A stretch of 64,000 nt of DNA, from positions 62,001 through 126,000 of the forward strand of contig CAYQLY010000001.1 of assembly GCA_964418605.1 (NCBI GenBank). The letters run 5' to 3'. Numbering within the stretch: position 1 is the first letter of the stretch; every line of letters begins with the position of its first letter. Below are positions 55,494-62,905 of this stretch, in pieces. Origin of the DNA: CAYQLY01 sp964418605. Lineage in GTDB: Bacteria; Bacteroidota; Bacteroidia; Cytophagales; Cyclobacteriaceae. Under the pieces are notes generated by a model. That model ran no database searches, was not told the origin of the DNA, and saw only the letters and a list, made by a program, of their open reading frames with translations. The translations under genes and the position numbers were made by a program.

Positions 55494-57965
55494 GTGTGTT
55501 GGTTGCGTACTCAATATTACATTTTTTTTCTTGTTGTTATACTATTAACTACAGGCTGTGTTCGTAAAAAATTTTTAAATGATGGCGATTATTTACTAAC
55601 TAAAGTTAGTATTAAAGGCAATCATCGTATAGCTGATGAATCTTTATATTCTTTTTTACGTCAAAAACCTAACCGAAAATTTATCTTATTCCCTATATAT
55701 TTATGGGCTTTTATTGCGTCTGAGGGAACGTTTAATAAAGAGGGCATTCAGATCAAGATAGATGAAAAAGCAGCGTGGTATGATCAACAGATTGCTCAAG
55801 CAACGGATGATCATACGAAGCAAAAATATATTCTTAAGAAAGAAGCATCCCTTAAAAAGCTAAAGAGAAAATTTGAAAAAGGTCCTTTTTTTGCACGTAT
55901 GCTTAAGCCTTTAGCAGAGCAGCCTGTTATCTATAACGAACGCTTGACACAACAAACAGCAGATCAATTAAAGATTTTTTTAGAAAGTAAAGGTTTTTTT
56001 AAAAGCTATGTATCTTATCAAACTTCTGTAAAAGGGAAAAAAGCTAGAGTGCTTTATAAGATAGTTGAAGATCAGCCTTATTATCTTAGTGTCATTAACT
56101 ATAATGCGGATGGGGATACTGCTATTTTAAAATATGTTTATGCATCTATACAAGAATCACACTTAAAATTGGGTGATGTGTATGATGAGCAACATATTAA
56201 TCAAGAACGAGAACGATTGGAAAAGCTCCTAAAGAATAATGGGTATTTTACATTTACAAAAGATTATATTGATTTTGAGGTGGATACAACCTTAGGTGTG
56301 ATGAAATCAGATAGTCTCCACAGTTATTTAGGAAGAAAAAGAATAGGAATTGATGTCATTATTCATCGCTCATTGAATAATACATTTCATAAATCATATA
56401 CAATAGACAGTCTACACTTTATGACGGATGTCGGATCTCCATTGGAAGAGTCTGGTCGCTATCAACGCGTATCCTCTTTATATAAAAATGTGGTTTATAA
56501 ATATTTTCAAGATATATACTCTAAAAAAAATTTAAGCTATAAGCTTTTTATTCAACCAGGAACTCCATATAGTTTCGATAATGCATTGCGTACACAACGA
56601 CAGTTGTTAAGCTTAGATATATTTCGATTCGCAAATATTGTATATGATACAGTTGGCGGTAAATTTTTGGCGCATGTTTATACGAGTCCTCTTAAAAAGA
56701 TGACCTTGTCGGATGAGTGGGGTTTTAGTGTTAGTCAAGGACTTCCAGGCCCATTTGTTAATTTGTCGTATAAGGTTAGAAATATTTTTCATGGACTCGA
56801 AAATTTTGAGACTAATTTTCGATATGGATTTGAAGGTGTATCAGGTGTTTCTAATCAAGGCAATGTATACCGTAGCCAAGAGCTAAACACCAGCTTTTCT
56901 CTTCTTTTCCCTCGTATTGTATTTCCATTTGTCAAATCATTTAAGGCAACGTTAAATAAATATGACCCTAAAACTAATCTTCCGATTGGGTTTGCTTATG
57001 TGAATCGTCCGGAATATTCACGTTCTTCGATTCGTACTAATTTAAATTATTCATTCCAGTTGGATGAAAAACAATCCTTTCATATTTTGCCAGTTGATAT
57101 TAATTTAATTTATACAGCTCGCTTATCCGGAGATTTTGATCTGTTTTTAGACCAGTTAAAAGCACAAGGCATTCGATTGGATCAATCCTTTCGGTCAGCT
57201 TTTGTTTCGAGTATTAATGGGTATTATTTATATACAACTTCTCATGCTGGATTGATAGGTTCTTCTCGATATCTTAAAGTGTTTATTGAATCGGGTGGTA
57301 CGGTGTTTAATTTGTTAGGTAAAGCATTTTTAGTTGATAATCCAAAAATTTTCGGATTGGATTATTTTAGTTTTTTAAAATTTAATATTGACTATAGATA
57401 TTATAACTATCCCACATCGAAAACATCTTGGGCGTATCGCGTCAATATTGGTTTAGCTCAACCTTATCTAAAAGATCCTGCTGTGCTTCCCTATGAAAAA
57501 TATTTCTTTGTAGGAGGAAGCAATAGTCTTCGTGCTTGGCGCCCTCGACGTTTAGGTCCTGGCAGTTATGTATTTTTAGAAAATGGTGAAGTTTCCTATA
57601 AATTTGAACAGCCCGGAGAGGTTTTGTTAGAAACGAGTATGGAATATCGTTTTAAAGTTATTGGTGTTTTTCATGCTGCTCTTTTTGCAGATGCAGGAAA
57701 TGTATGGACACTTAATTCAGGAAATGCAAAAAAAGGAGCTGATCTTGCTTTCGATCGTTTTTATAAAGAAATAGCTTTAGGGGCTGGTATTGGATTGAGG
57801 CTTGATTTTTCTTTTTTACTTTTGCGCTTAGATGCGGCTTTCAAAGTTCATGACCCTGCACAAAAAGAAGGTGAGCGATGGGTGATGGATCGATTATGGA
57901 CGACCAATCTATTTCAGGAGAAAGAAGTGCTTATCTTAAATTTAGGAATCGGATATCCATTTTAA
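55494..57965 (+). CDS. tamL: Translocation and assembly module lipoprotein TamL (Omp85/BamA family)
   Basis: 823 residues beginning at GTG 55494, with no better start upstream; lipobox LTTGC (Cys22). About residues 35-375 form POTRA-like repeats (YLLTKVSIKGNHRIADESL, ERLEKLLKNNGYFTF, YKLFIQPGTPYSFDN); the C-terminal half is the Omp85 beta-barrel, with YEKYFFVGGSNSLRAWRPR (the conserved RGW/RAW-type loop) and the terminal aromatic strand. TamL is the lipid-anchored TamA counterpart of Bacteroidota. The partner TamB gene often follows; here a small lipoprotein gene follows instead. Confidence 0.88.
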   Translation: MCWLRTQYYIFFLVVILLTTGCVRKKFLNDGDYLLTKVSIKGNHRIADESLYSFLRQKPNRKFILFPIYLWAFIASEGTFNKEGIQIKIDEKAAWYDQQIAQATDDHTKQKYILKKEASLKKLKRKFEKGPFFARMLKPLAEQPVIYNERLTQQTADQLKIFLESKGFFKSYVSYQTSVKGKKARVLYKIVEDQPYYLSVINYNADGDTAILKYVYASIQESHLKLGDVYDEQHINQERERLEKLLKNNGYFTFTKDYIDFEVDTTLGVMKSDSLHSYLGRKRIGIDVIIHRSLNNTFHKSYTIDSLHFMTDVGSPLEESGRYQRVSSLYKNVVYKYFQDIYSKKNLSYKLFIQPGTPYSFDNALRTQRQLLSLDIFRFANIVYDTVGGKFLAHVYTSPLKKMTLSDEWGFSVSQGLPGPFVNLSYKVRNIFHGLENFETNFRYGFEGVSGVSNQGNVYRSQELNTSFSLLFPRIVFPFVKSFKATLNKYDPKTNLPIGFAYVNRPEYSRSSIRTNLNYSFQLDEKQSFHILPVDINLIYTARLSGDFDLFLDQLKAQGIRLDQSFRSAFVSSINGYYLYTTSHAGLIGSSRYLKVFIESGGTVFNLLGKAFLVDNPKIFGLDYFSFLKFNIDYRYYNYPTSKTSWAYRVNIGLAQPYLKDPAVLPYEKYFFVGGSNSLRAWRPRRLGPGSYVFLENGEVSYKFEQPGEVLLETSMEYRFKVIGVFHAALFADAGNVWTLNSGNAKKGADLAFDRFYKEIALGAGIGLRLDFSFLLLRLDAAFKVHDPAQKEGERWVMDRLWTTNLFQEKEVLILNLGIGYPF

Positions 57966-58019
57966 TGGAGTTACACATTTTTGAAATTAAATAACGTACT
58001 TTGTATAAAATAATAAAAA

Positions 58020-58391
58020 ATGAAAAATATACTATTTGTTTTTTTGACTCTGTTATCTCTTGCTACTTTTTCTTGCAGGACGAACCCTGGACCTATCACA
58101 CAAATTGTGGCAAGTGATAGTTCATCGACAACAGGAGAGTTGACTATACGTGTAGTCGATGGAAACGTATCTGTTTCAAATGCAGTCGTTGATTTATTTT
58201 TTGCCTATTCAGATGTTAATACAGGTGTGTCACTTCTTCGAGGGTATTCGACATCAAGTGGCTATGTTAATTTTGGCTATTTAAATTATGGTAATTACTA
58301 TGTTAAAGCTCAAAAAGATGCAAAAGTAAAAATTATGCCTGTGCAAGTCCAAGCTAGAAAACAATTAACATATAAAGTAGATTTAAATTAA
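58020..58391 (+). CDS. Small lipoprotein with carboxypeptidase-regulatory-like fold
   Basis: 123 residues with lipobox TFSC (Cys19). The mature part (GELTIRVVDGNVSVSNAVVD, YSTSSGYVNFGYLNYGNYYV) reads like a single beta-sandwich of the carboxypeptidase-regulatory type. Unknown role; sits 54 bases after tamL and 17 bases before the aldo/keto reductase. Confidence 0.72.
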   Translation: MKNILFVFLTLLSLATFSCRTNPGPITQIVASDSSSTTGELTIRVVDGNVSVSNAVVDLFFAYSDVNTGVSLLRGYSTSSGYVNFGYLNYGNYYVKAQKDAKVKIMPVQVQARKQLTYKVDLN

Positions 58392-58408
58392 CTAATCAAT
58401 AATATACT

Positions 58409-59398
58409 ATGGAATACCGTCGATTAGGGAAATCAGGGTTACAGGTAAGCGCTCTTTCATTTGGATCATGGGTTACATTTGGTAATCAAGTGGATGAGCA
58501 AATAGCTGGACAATGTATGAAACTGGCCTATGAAGCTGGTGTCAATTTTTTTGATAATGCTGAAGTCTATGCAGCAGGTCAATCAGAATTGGTGATGGGA
58601 AAGATTTTGAAGAAAATGAAATGGCAGCGTGATACGTTTTTGGTTTCTAGTAAAGTATTTTGGGGAGGAGATTTACCCAATCAGAAAGGGTTAAGTCGAA
58701 AGCATATCATGGAGGCATGTCATGCTGCTTTGAAACGTCTTCAAGTTGATTATTTAGACATGTACTTCTGCCATCGCCCAGATATTAATACACCAATTGA
58801 AGAAACAACACGAGCGATGAGTGATCTCGTTACGCAGGGTAAGGTCCTCTATTGGGGAACTTCTGAGTGGAGTGCGCAAGAGATTATGGAAGCATATGCT
58901 GTCGCACGTGAACAGCATCTTGTTCCTCCTACAATGGAGCAACCTCAATATAATATGTTTAGTCGTGAACGTGTAGAAAAAGAATACTACCGATTATATC
59001 AATCTATTGGATTAGGTACGACGATATGGTCACCGTTAGCCTCAGGATTATTAACGGGTAAGTATAACCAAGGTAAAGCACCTAAAGGATCTCGAGCCAC
59101 AGTCAAAGAATTAGAATGGTTGCGTGAAAAATTGATAGGAGAGGAGGCTAAACCTAAAATTGAAAAAGTAAAACAATTAACTCTTTTGGCTGGTGAGCTG
59201 GGTCTATCAACTGCTCGGTTAGCTATTGCATGGTGTTTGAAAAATGAGCGTGTAAGCACAGTGATTACAGGTGCTACAAAAATAGATCAGGTTAAAGAAA
59301 ATATGAAAGCTGTAGAAGATATCAAAAAAATTACACCGGAAATAATGAAAAAAATTGAACTGATTTTGGATAACCAACCTGTGTTGCGATTTTTTTAG
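58409..59398 (+). CDS. Aldo/keto reductase (Kv-beta/YghZ-like, AKR6-type)
   Basis: 329 residues. TIM-barrel NADPH-dependent oxidoreductase. The catalytic tetrad is visible: Asp in FFDNAEVYA, Tyr in the same motif, Lys in VSSKVFWGG, and His in MYFCHRPD. VEKEYYRLYQSIGLGTTIWSPLASGLLTGKY and RLAIAWCLKNERVSTVITGA are typical cofactor-binding parts of this subgroup. Physiological substrate unknown. Confidence 0.93.
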   Translation: MEYRRLGKSGLQVSALSFGSWVTFGNQVDEQIAGQCMKLAYEAGVNFFDNAEVYAAGQSELVMGKILKKMKWQRDTFLVSSKVFWGGDLPNQKGLSRKHIMEACHAALKRLQVDYLDMYFCHRPDINTPIEETTRAMSDLVTQGKVLYWGTSEWSAQEIMEAYAVAREQHLVPPTMEQPQYNMFSRERVEKEYYRLYQSIGLGTTIWSPLASGLLTGKYNQGKAPKGSRATVKELEWLREKLIGEEAKPKIEKVKQLTLLAGELGLSTARLAIAWCLKNERVSTVITGATKIDQVKENMKAVEDIKKITPEIMKKIELILDNQPVLRFF

Positions 59399-59436
59399 AT
59401 AATAGGTATATTTAGTTAACTTAAAAACTAGAATAT

Positions 59437-59622
59437 ATGAAAAAGTTAACTAATCAAAAGCTTTCTTTAGGTAAGGAAACTTTAGCAATGTTTGCTATTG
59501 AAGAGTCTAATGTAAAGGGTGGAACGTCTGTTGGTCCAGTTGTTATTTTCACAATCATTCTATCTGCTGTGGACAGGTGTGATGATGGTTCAAATAGACG
59601 AGGAGGCTGTGCTCCGCATTAA
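59437..59622 (+). CDS. RiPP precursor-like peptide (KLSL...VKGG leader)
   Basis: 61 residues. The leader-like half carries QKLSLGKETLAMF (residues 7-19), the pattern shared with Bacteroidota natural-product precursors, then EESNVKGG ending in a double glycine at 28-29. The predicted core (residues 30-61) is TSVGPVVIFTIILSAV followed by two Cys at 48 and 58 in a small Gly/Arg-rich tail. There are no biosynthetic genes nearby. A strong palindromic terminator follows. It lies just outside the left end of the integrated element, so it belongs to the host side. Not similar in core to the peptide at 3501, only in leader. Confidence 0.62.
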   Translation: MKKLTNQKLSLGKETLAMFAIEESNVKGGTSVGPVVIFTIILSAVDRCDDGSNRRGGCAPH

Positions 59623-59640
59623 TTAAAGATTGTGAATAAA

Positions 59641-59680
59641 ACTAAAAAGGCGTTTTAATTAAAACGCCTTTTTAGTTTTT
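59641..59680. terminator. Perfect 36-bp palindromic terminator
   Basis: Bases 59641-59676 form an exact palindrome (18 bp each side, central AATT), core AAAAGGCG/CGCCTTTT, then a T-run. It can end the peptide gene on the plus strand, and on the minus strand it stands 8 bases beyond the 3' end of the tRNA-Thr fragment. Confidence 0.8.
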
Positions 59681-59683
59681 CAG

Positions 59684-59728
59684 AGCCCCCTGCCGGAATC
59701 GAACCAGCGACCTACTGATTACAAGTCA
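59684..59728 (-). pseudogene. 3' fragment of tRNA-Thr(UGU), attachment site of the integrated element
   Basis: On the minus strand the sequence from 59728 to 59684 reads as the end of a tRNA: the last bases of the 5' anticodon stem, a loop CTTGTAA (anticodon TGT), stem TCAGT, variable AGGTC, T arm GCTGG-TTCGATT-CCGGC, acceptor AGGGGGC and discriminator T. Beyond 59728 the sequence leaves the tRNA. The 5' half is missing, as expected for the copy of the target left at one end of an element inserted in a tRNA gene. The complete tRNA would lie at the far end, right of the window. Confidence 0.75.
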
Positions 59729-59803
59729 AAAAGAACCCCTAATAATTACATTTTCTAATTCATATACATTTGTATATATATCTGTTTTTCAATGATTTAA
59801 GGT

Positions 59804-59841
59804 GTTTCCTTATTGATTCCAATGTAGTTTCTTATTGGTTT
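59804..59841 (+). repeat. Imperfect direct repeats between att site and integrase
   Basis: GTTTCCTTATTGATT (59804-59818) and GTTTCTTATTGGTTT (59827-59841) are similar, 23 bases apart. They could be arm-type sites for the integrase; the match is short in AT-rich DNA. Confidence 0.35.
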
Positions 59842-59884
59842 ATTCTGATTTTGTATGTAAATTGTATGCAAAAAAAGAACCTCT

Positions 59885-61117
59885 GTGCTCACCACCGCTA
59901 CTACTTTAATTATATTAGATACCCGTTACAAGAAAAAAACAAACCTTTTTTCAGTAAAGCTAAGAGTAACTTACCAGCGTGAACAACGCTATTTTACCAC
60001 TAGAATTAGTCTATCTGAGGAAGACTGGAATAAAATGAATTCCTCTAGACCAGGAGAGCAATTAAGAACAACAAAGCTAAAACTCAATCTCCTTCAAGCC
60101 AAAGCTGAAGAGATTATTCAAAAGATGACTCATTTTTCTTTTGATCGTTTTGAAGAATTATTAAGTGGAAATCAATCTAAATTAAATACAGTATATAATG
60201 TGTTTGAAGAATATATTGCCAAACTTAGTCAAGATGATAGGGTAGGTACTGCTAGTTCTTTTAAAAATGCATTACAATCTTTAAAGAAGTTCAGAGAATC
60301 CTTACAGTTTAGCCAAATAGATGTTCAATTTTTAGAAGCCTACGAAAGCTGGATATTAAAACAAGGTAATACATTAACTACGGTTGGATTCTATCTTAGA
60401 AGCTTACGAGCTATCTTTAATTTTGCTATTGAAAAAGGAATTACTTCTCAGGAACTATATCCTTTTGGTAAAAGAAAATACCAGATTCCACAGGGAAGAA
60501 ATATAAAGAAAGCGTTATCGATAGAAGAGCTGGAAAAGATTTTTAGTTACCCTGCAGAGGAAGGAAGCAATGAGGATAAGGCAAAAGACTTTTGGTTATT
60601 TTCTTACATGTGTAATGGAATGAACATGAAAGATGTATGTCGACTTAAATATCAAAATATAAAAGGAAATATCTTTACGTTTGTTCGGGCAAAAACAGAA
60701 AGGACAAGTAGATCTAATATACGCACCATTGAAGTAATGATTACTGATGATATAAAAAGAATCATATCTAAGTGGGGTAATAAAGATCAAAATCCAACTA
60801 ATTATATTTTTCCCATTCTCTATGAAGGAATCTCTCCAGAAAAAGAAGTATCAACTATTCGACAGTTCATTAAGAATACTAATAAATGGATGAAAAGAAT
60901 AGCTGAGAAATTAGGTATTGACAAAAATATAACCACTTATGTAGCTCGTCATTCCTTTAGTACATTCTTAAAACAAAAAGGAGCTTCCACGGAATTTATT
61001 CAAGAAAGCCTTGGTCATCAAGATAAACGTACAACTGAAAATTACTTAGGTAGTTTTGATGAGGATACTAAATTAAAGTATGCTAGGCTGCTTACGTCGT
61101 TTAAGAGAGATAAATAA
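59885..61117 (+). CDS. Tyrosine recombinase / integrase
   Basis: 410 residues from GTG 59885; a stop at 59858 leaves no ATG in frame upstream. The N-terminal arm-type DNA-binding part (LIILDTRYKKK to KLRVTYQREQRYF) and the SAM-like core (about 105-195) are of the Bacteroidota conjugative-element type. Catalytic residues visible: Lys270, Arg355 (VARHSF), His378 (LGHQD) and the nucleophile Tyr387 (TENYLG). At the usual position of the first Arg, the motif CNGMN has Asn244. It is adjacent to the att site and is the element's own recombinase. Confidence 0.93.
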   Translation: MLTTATTLIILDTRYKKKTNLFSVKLRVTYQREQRYFTTRISLSEEDWNKMNSSRPGEQLRTTKLKLNLLQAKAEEIIQKMTHFSFDRFEELLSGNQSKLNTVYNVFEEYIAKLSQDDRVGTASSFKNALQSLKKFRESLQFSQIDVQFLEAYESWILKQGNTLTTVGFYLRSLRAIFNFAIEKGITSQELYPFGKRKYQIPQGRNIKKALSIEELEKIFSYPAEEGSNEDKAKDFWLFSYMCNGMNMKDVCRLKYQNIKGNIFTFVRAKTERTSRSNIRTIEVMITDDIKRIISKWGNKDQNPTNYIFPILYEGISPEKEVSTIRQFIKNTNKWMKRIAEKLGIDKNITTYVARHSFSTFLKQKGASTEFIQESLGHQDKRTTENYLGSFDEDTKLKYARLLTSFKRDK

Positions 61118-61134
61118 TTGATTTATAACTATAT

Positions 61135-61191
61135 TTTTGTATAAATAATTGCATAATTTCATTTAAATAAAATAAATATTATTTTGTATAA
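61135..61191. repeat. Direct repeat TTTTGTATAA upstream of the cargo operon
   Basis: TTTTGTATAA at 61135-61144 and 61182-61191, 47 bases apart in the gap before the cargo genes. Could be a binding site for the HTH protein encoded downstream; AT-rich, so chance is possible. Confidence 0.3.
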
Positions 61192-61202
61192 TTACAAGTA
61201 TT

Positions 61203-61234
61203 TTTGCAAATCTAATCTTATTTCATTAGTTTTG
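61203..61234 (+). promoter_or_regulatory. Promoter of the cargo operon
   Basis: TTTG (61203-61206), 20-bp spacer, TAGTTTTG (61227-61234): full consensus. The start codon at 61252 is 17 bases after the -7 box, giving a very short leader. Confidence 0.6.
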
Positions 61235-61251
61235 CTTAAATATTTATTCCC

Positions 61252-61821
61252 ATGATAAATTTACTTGAGAAACATGATGCAAACTCTATATTAGGGCCCC
61301 ATCTACCAGTTATTGAAAAAATAATGATTGAATCTCTAGATAGTTTAAATGATTCTATGTTAGCTGCCAAAGTACCAATAAACAATAGAGGTAAATCTTC
61401 TTGGCTTCATAGTATTATTTCCTCTAAAATCGAACAATATTTTAAAGAAAATTGTGAAATTAAATTAATTCAAAGTTATGAGTCTATTCAATTAGTCTTT
61501 GAAAAAAAGTTAGTAGGTAGAGTGAAAAAACTAAATAAGAATAATTTATCTAGGAATGCACCTTCTATTCGGAACTCTAATATATTAACTCATCAATTAT
61601 CTATTTTCCCAAATACTAATCTAACTTTTATAGATCTGGGATATCGTGTAAATGAAACATGGACAGCATATGATACGCTTATAGTGGTTTGTAGAATTAA
61701 TACTTCTATAGTATGGGTTATACCATTTAAAACTCAAGAATTTATCATAACTACTGGTATTGAAAAAGAAAATGTTATTAAAATAAAAGATAATATATTA
61801 AAAATTAAAAAAGCACAATGA
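61252..61821 (+). CDS. Hypothetical protein preceding the HTH/ImmA-IrrE gene
   Basis: 189 residues, not recognised as a named family. The first part is helical (VIEKIMIESLDSLNDSMLAAK), followed by alternating beta segments in the C-terminal half (SNILTHQLSIFPNTNLTFID, YDTLIVVCRINTSIVWVIPF). Its stop overlaps the next start by 4 bases (ATGA), so it is translationally coupled to the HTH-protease gene. Such small genes beside HTH/ImmA-IrrE proteins are often partners in toxin-antitoxin or phage-control pairs. That is inference. Confidence 0.7.
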   Translation: MINLLEKHDANSILGPHLPVIEKIMIESLDSLNDSMLAAKVPINNRGKSSWLHSIISSKIEQYFKENCEIKLIQSYESIQLVFEKKLVGRVKKLNKNNLSRNAPSIRNSNILTHQLSIFPNTNLTFIDLGYRVNETWTAYDTLIVVCRINTSIVWVIPFKTQEFIITTGIEKENVIKIKDNILKIKKAQ

Positions 61822-62861
61822 ACAAAATAAACCACAAGATGTTACAGCTTGCTCGTGAATCTCGTAGTTTTACTCAAACGGAAGTTGCTAGTTTACTTAA
61901 TATTCCTCAGGGTAATCTTAGTAGAATGGAAAGAGGCGAGATTAACATCAAAGAAGAATATCTTAACAAGATAAGTAATATACTTAATTATCCATTAGAT
62001 TTTTTTTATCAGTTTAAACAAATCTATCCATCGGATACTCATTATAGAAAATCAGTAACGATAGATCAAAGGACTAAATTAAAAGCAGAGGCTTTAATGA
62101 ATATATATAAATTTAATATAGATGAGATGTTAATATCTATAGATTTAGATAAAAATATACCTATATTAACTGAACAATATGATTCACCTCAAAAAATAGC
62201 AAAATATTTAAGAAGTTTTTGGAAAATTCCAAAAGGACCAATTGAAAATTTATGCAAACTAGCTGAAAGTAATGGTATAATTGTAATATACGTAGATTTT
62301 GAGACTGATAAGATAGAAGGTAGAACCATTATTTCTGATATTGGTAATCCTATTGTTTTTATTAATATAAATTCATCGGGTGATAGGCAAAGATTAACAT
62401 TAGCTCATGAAATAGCACATGTTATTCTACACTTAAATACAATGCCTACTTTCACTAGAGATGAAGAATTGGAAGCATTTACATTTGCTCATGAATTTTT
62501 GATGCCATTATCAGAGTGTCAATATGATCTAAATGATCAATTATCATTAGCTAAATTATCTGATCTAAAAAGAACATGGAAGCTTTCAATGCAGTCAATA
62601 TTAAATAGAGCTCAAAAAGAAAATTTAACTAATAAAAATAGGTGCAGGTATTTGTGGTCTCTAATCACTTCTAAAGGATGGAAAAAGAGAGAACCTATAG
62701 ATATACCTAAAGAAACCCCAACTACTTTAGATAAAATGATAGAAGCTTTTATAAAAGATTTAAACTATACTAAAACAGACTTATCTAAAATGTTTAAATT
62801 AAATTTTGAAGAATTTGAAAAAAGATATTTTTCTCAAGTTAATAAGTTAAGAATTACATAA
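61818..62861 (+). CDS. XRE-family HTH protein with ImmA/IrrE peptidase domain
   Basis: 347 residues. Residues 1-60 are a Cro/CI helix-turn-helix (RSFTQTEVASLLNIPQGNLS). The central domain is an ImmA/IrrE-type zinc peptidase with HEIAH (H197, E198, H201) and the third ligand region around Glu219 (LEAFTFAHEFLMP). The C-terminal 100 residues are helical and include LSMQSILNRAQ. Such proteins cleave or control repressors of mobile elements and are also found in toxin-antitoxin pairs. It overlaps the preceding gene, and its stop is 44 bases before the nuclease-like gene. Confidence 0.9.
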   Translation: MNKINHKMLQLARESRSFTQTEVASLLNIPQGNLSRMERGEINIKEEYLNKISNILNYPLDFFYQFKQIYPSDTHYRKSVTIDQRTKLKAEALMNIYKFNIDEMLISIDLDKNIPILTEQYDSPQKIAKYLRSFWKIPKGPIENLCKLAESNGIIVIYVDFETDKIEGRTIISDIGNPIVFININSSGDRQRLTLAHEIAHVILHLNTMPTFTRDEELEAFTFAHEFLMPLSECQYDLNDQLSLAKLSDLKRTWKLSMQSILNRAQKENLTNKNRCRYLWSLITSKGWKKREPIDIPKETPTTLDKMIEAFIKDLNYTKTDLSKMFKLNFEEFEKRYFSQVNKLRIT

Positions 62862-62905
62862 TTATTATTCTTTCTAGATGTAATTCAAAATAATAAATAG
62901 TTAAT

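Noticed and set aside
59770..59982. 70-residue frame overlapping the integrase start
   Set aside because: It is another frame of the same DNA; the integrase arm-binding motif reads correctly in the 59885 frame, and I see no frameshift.
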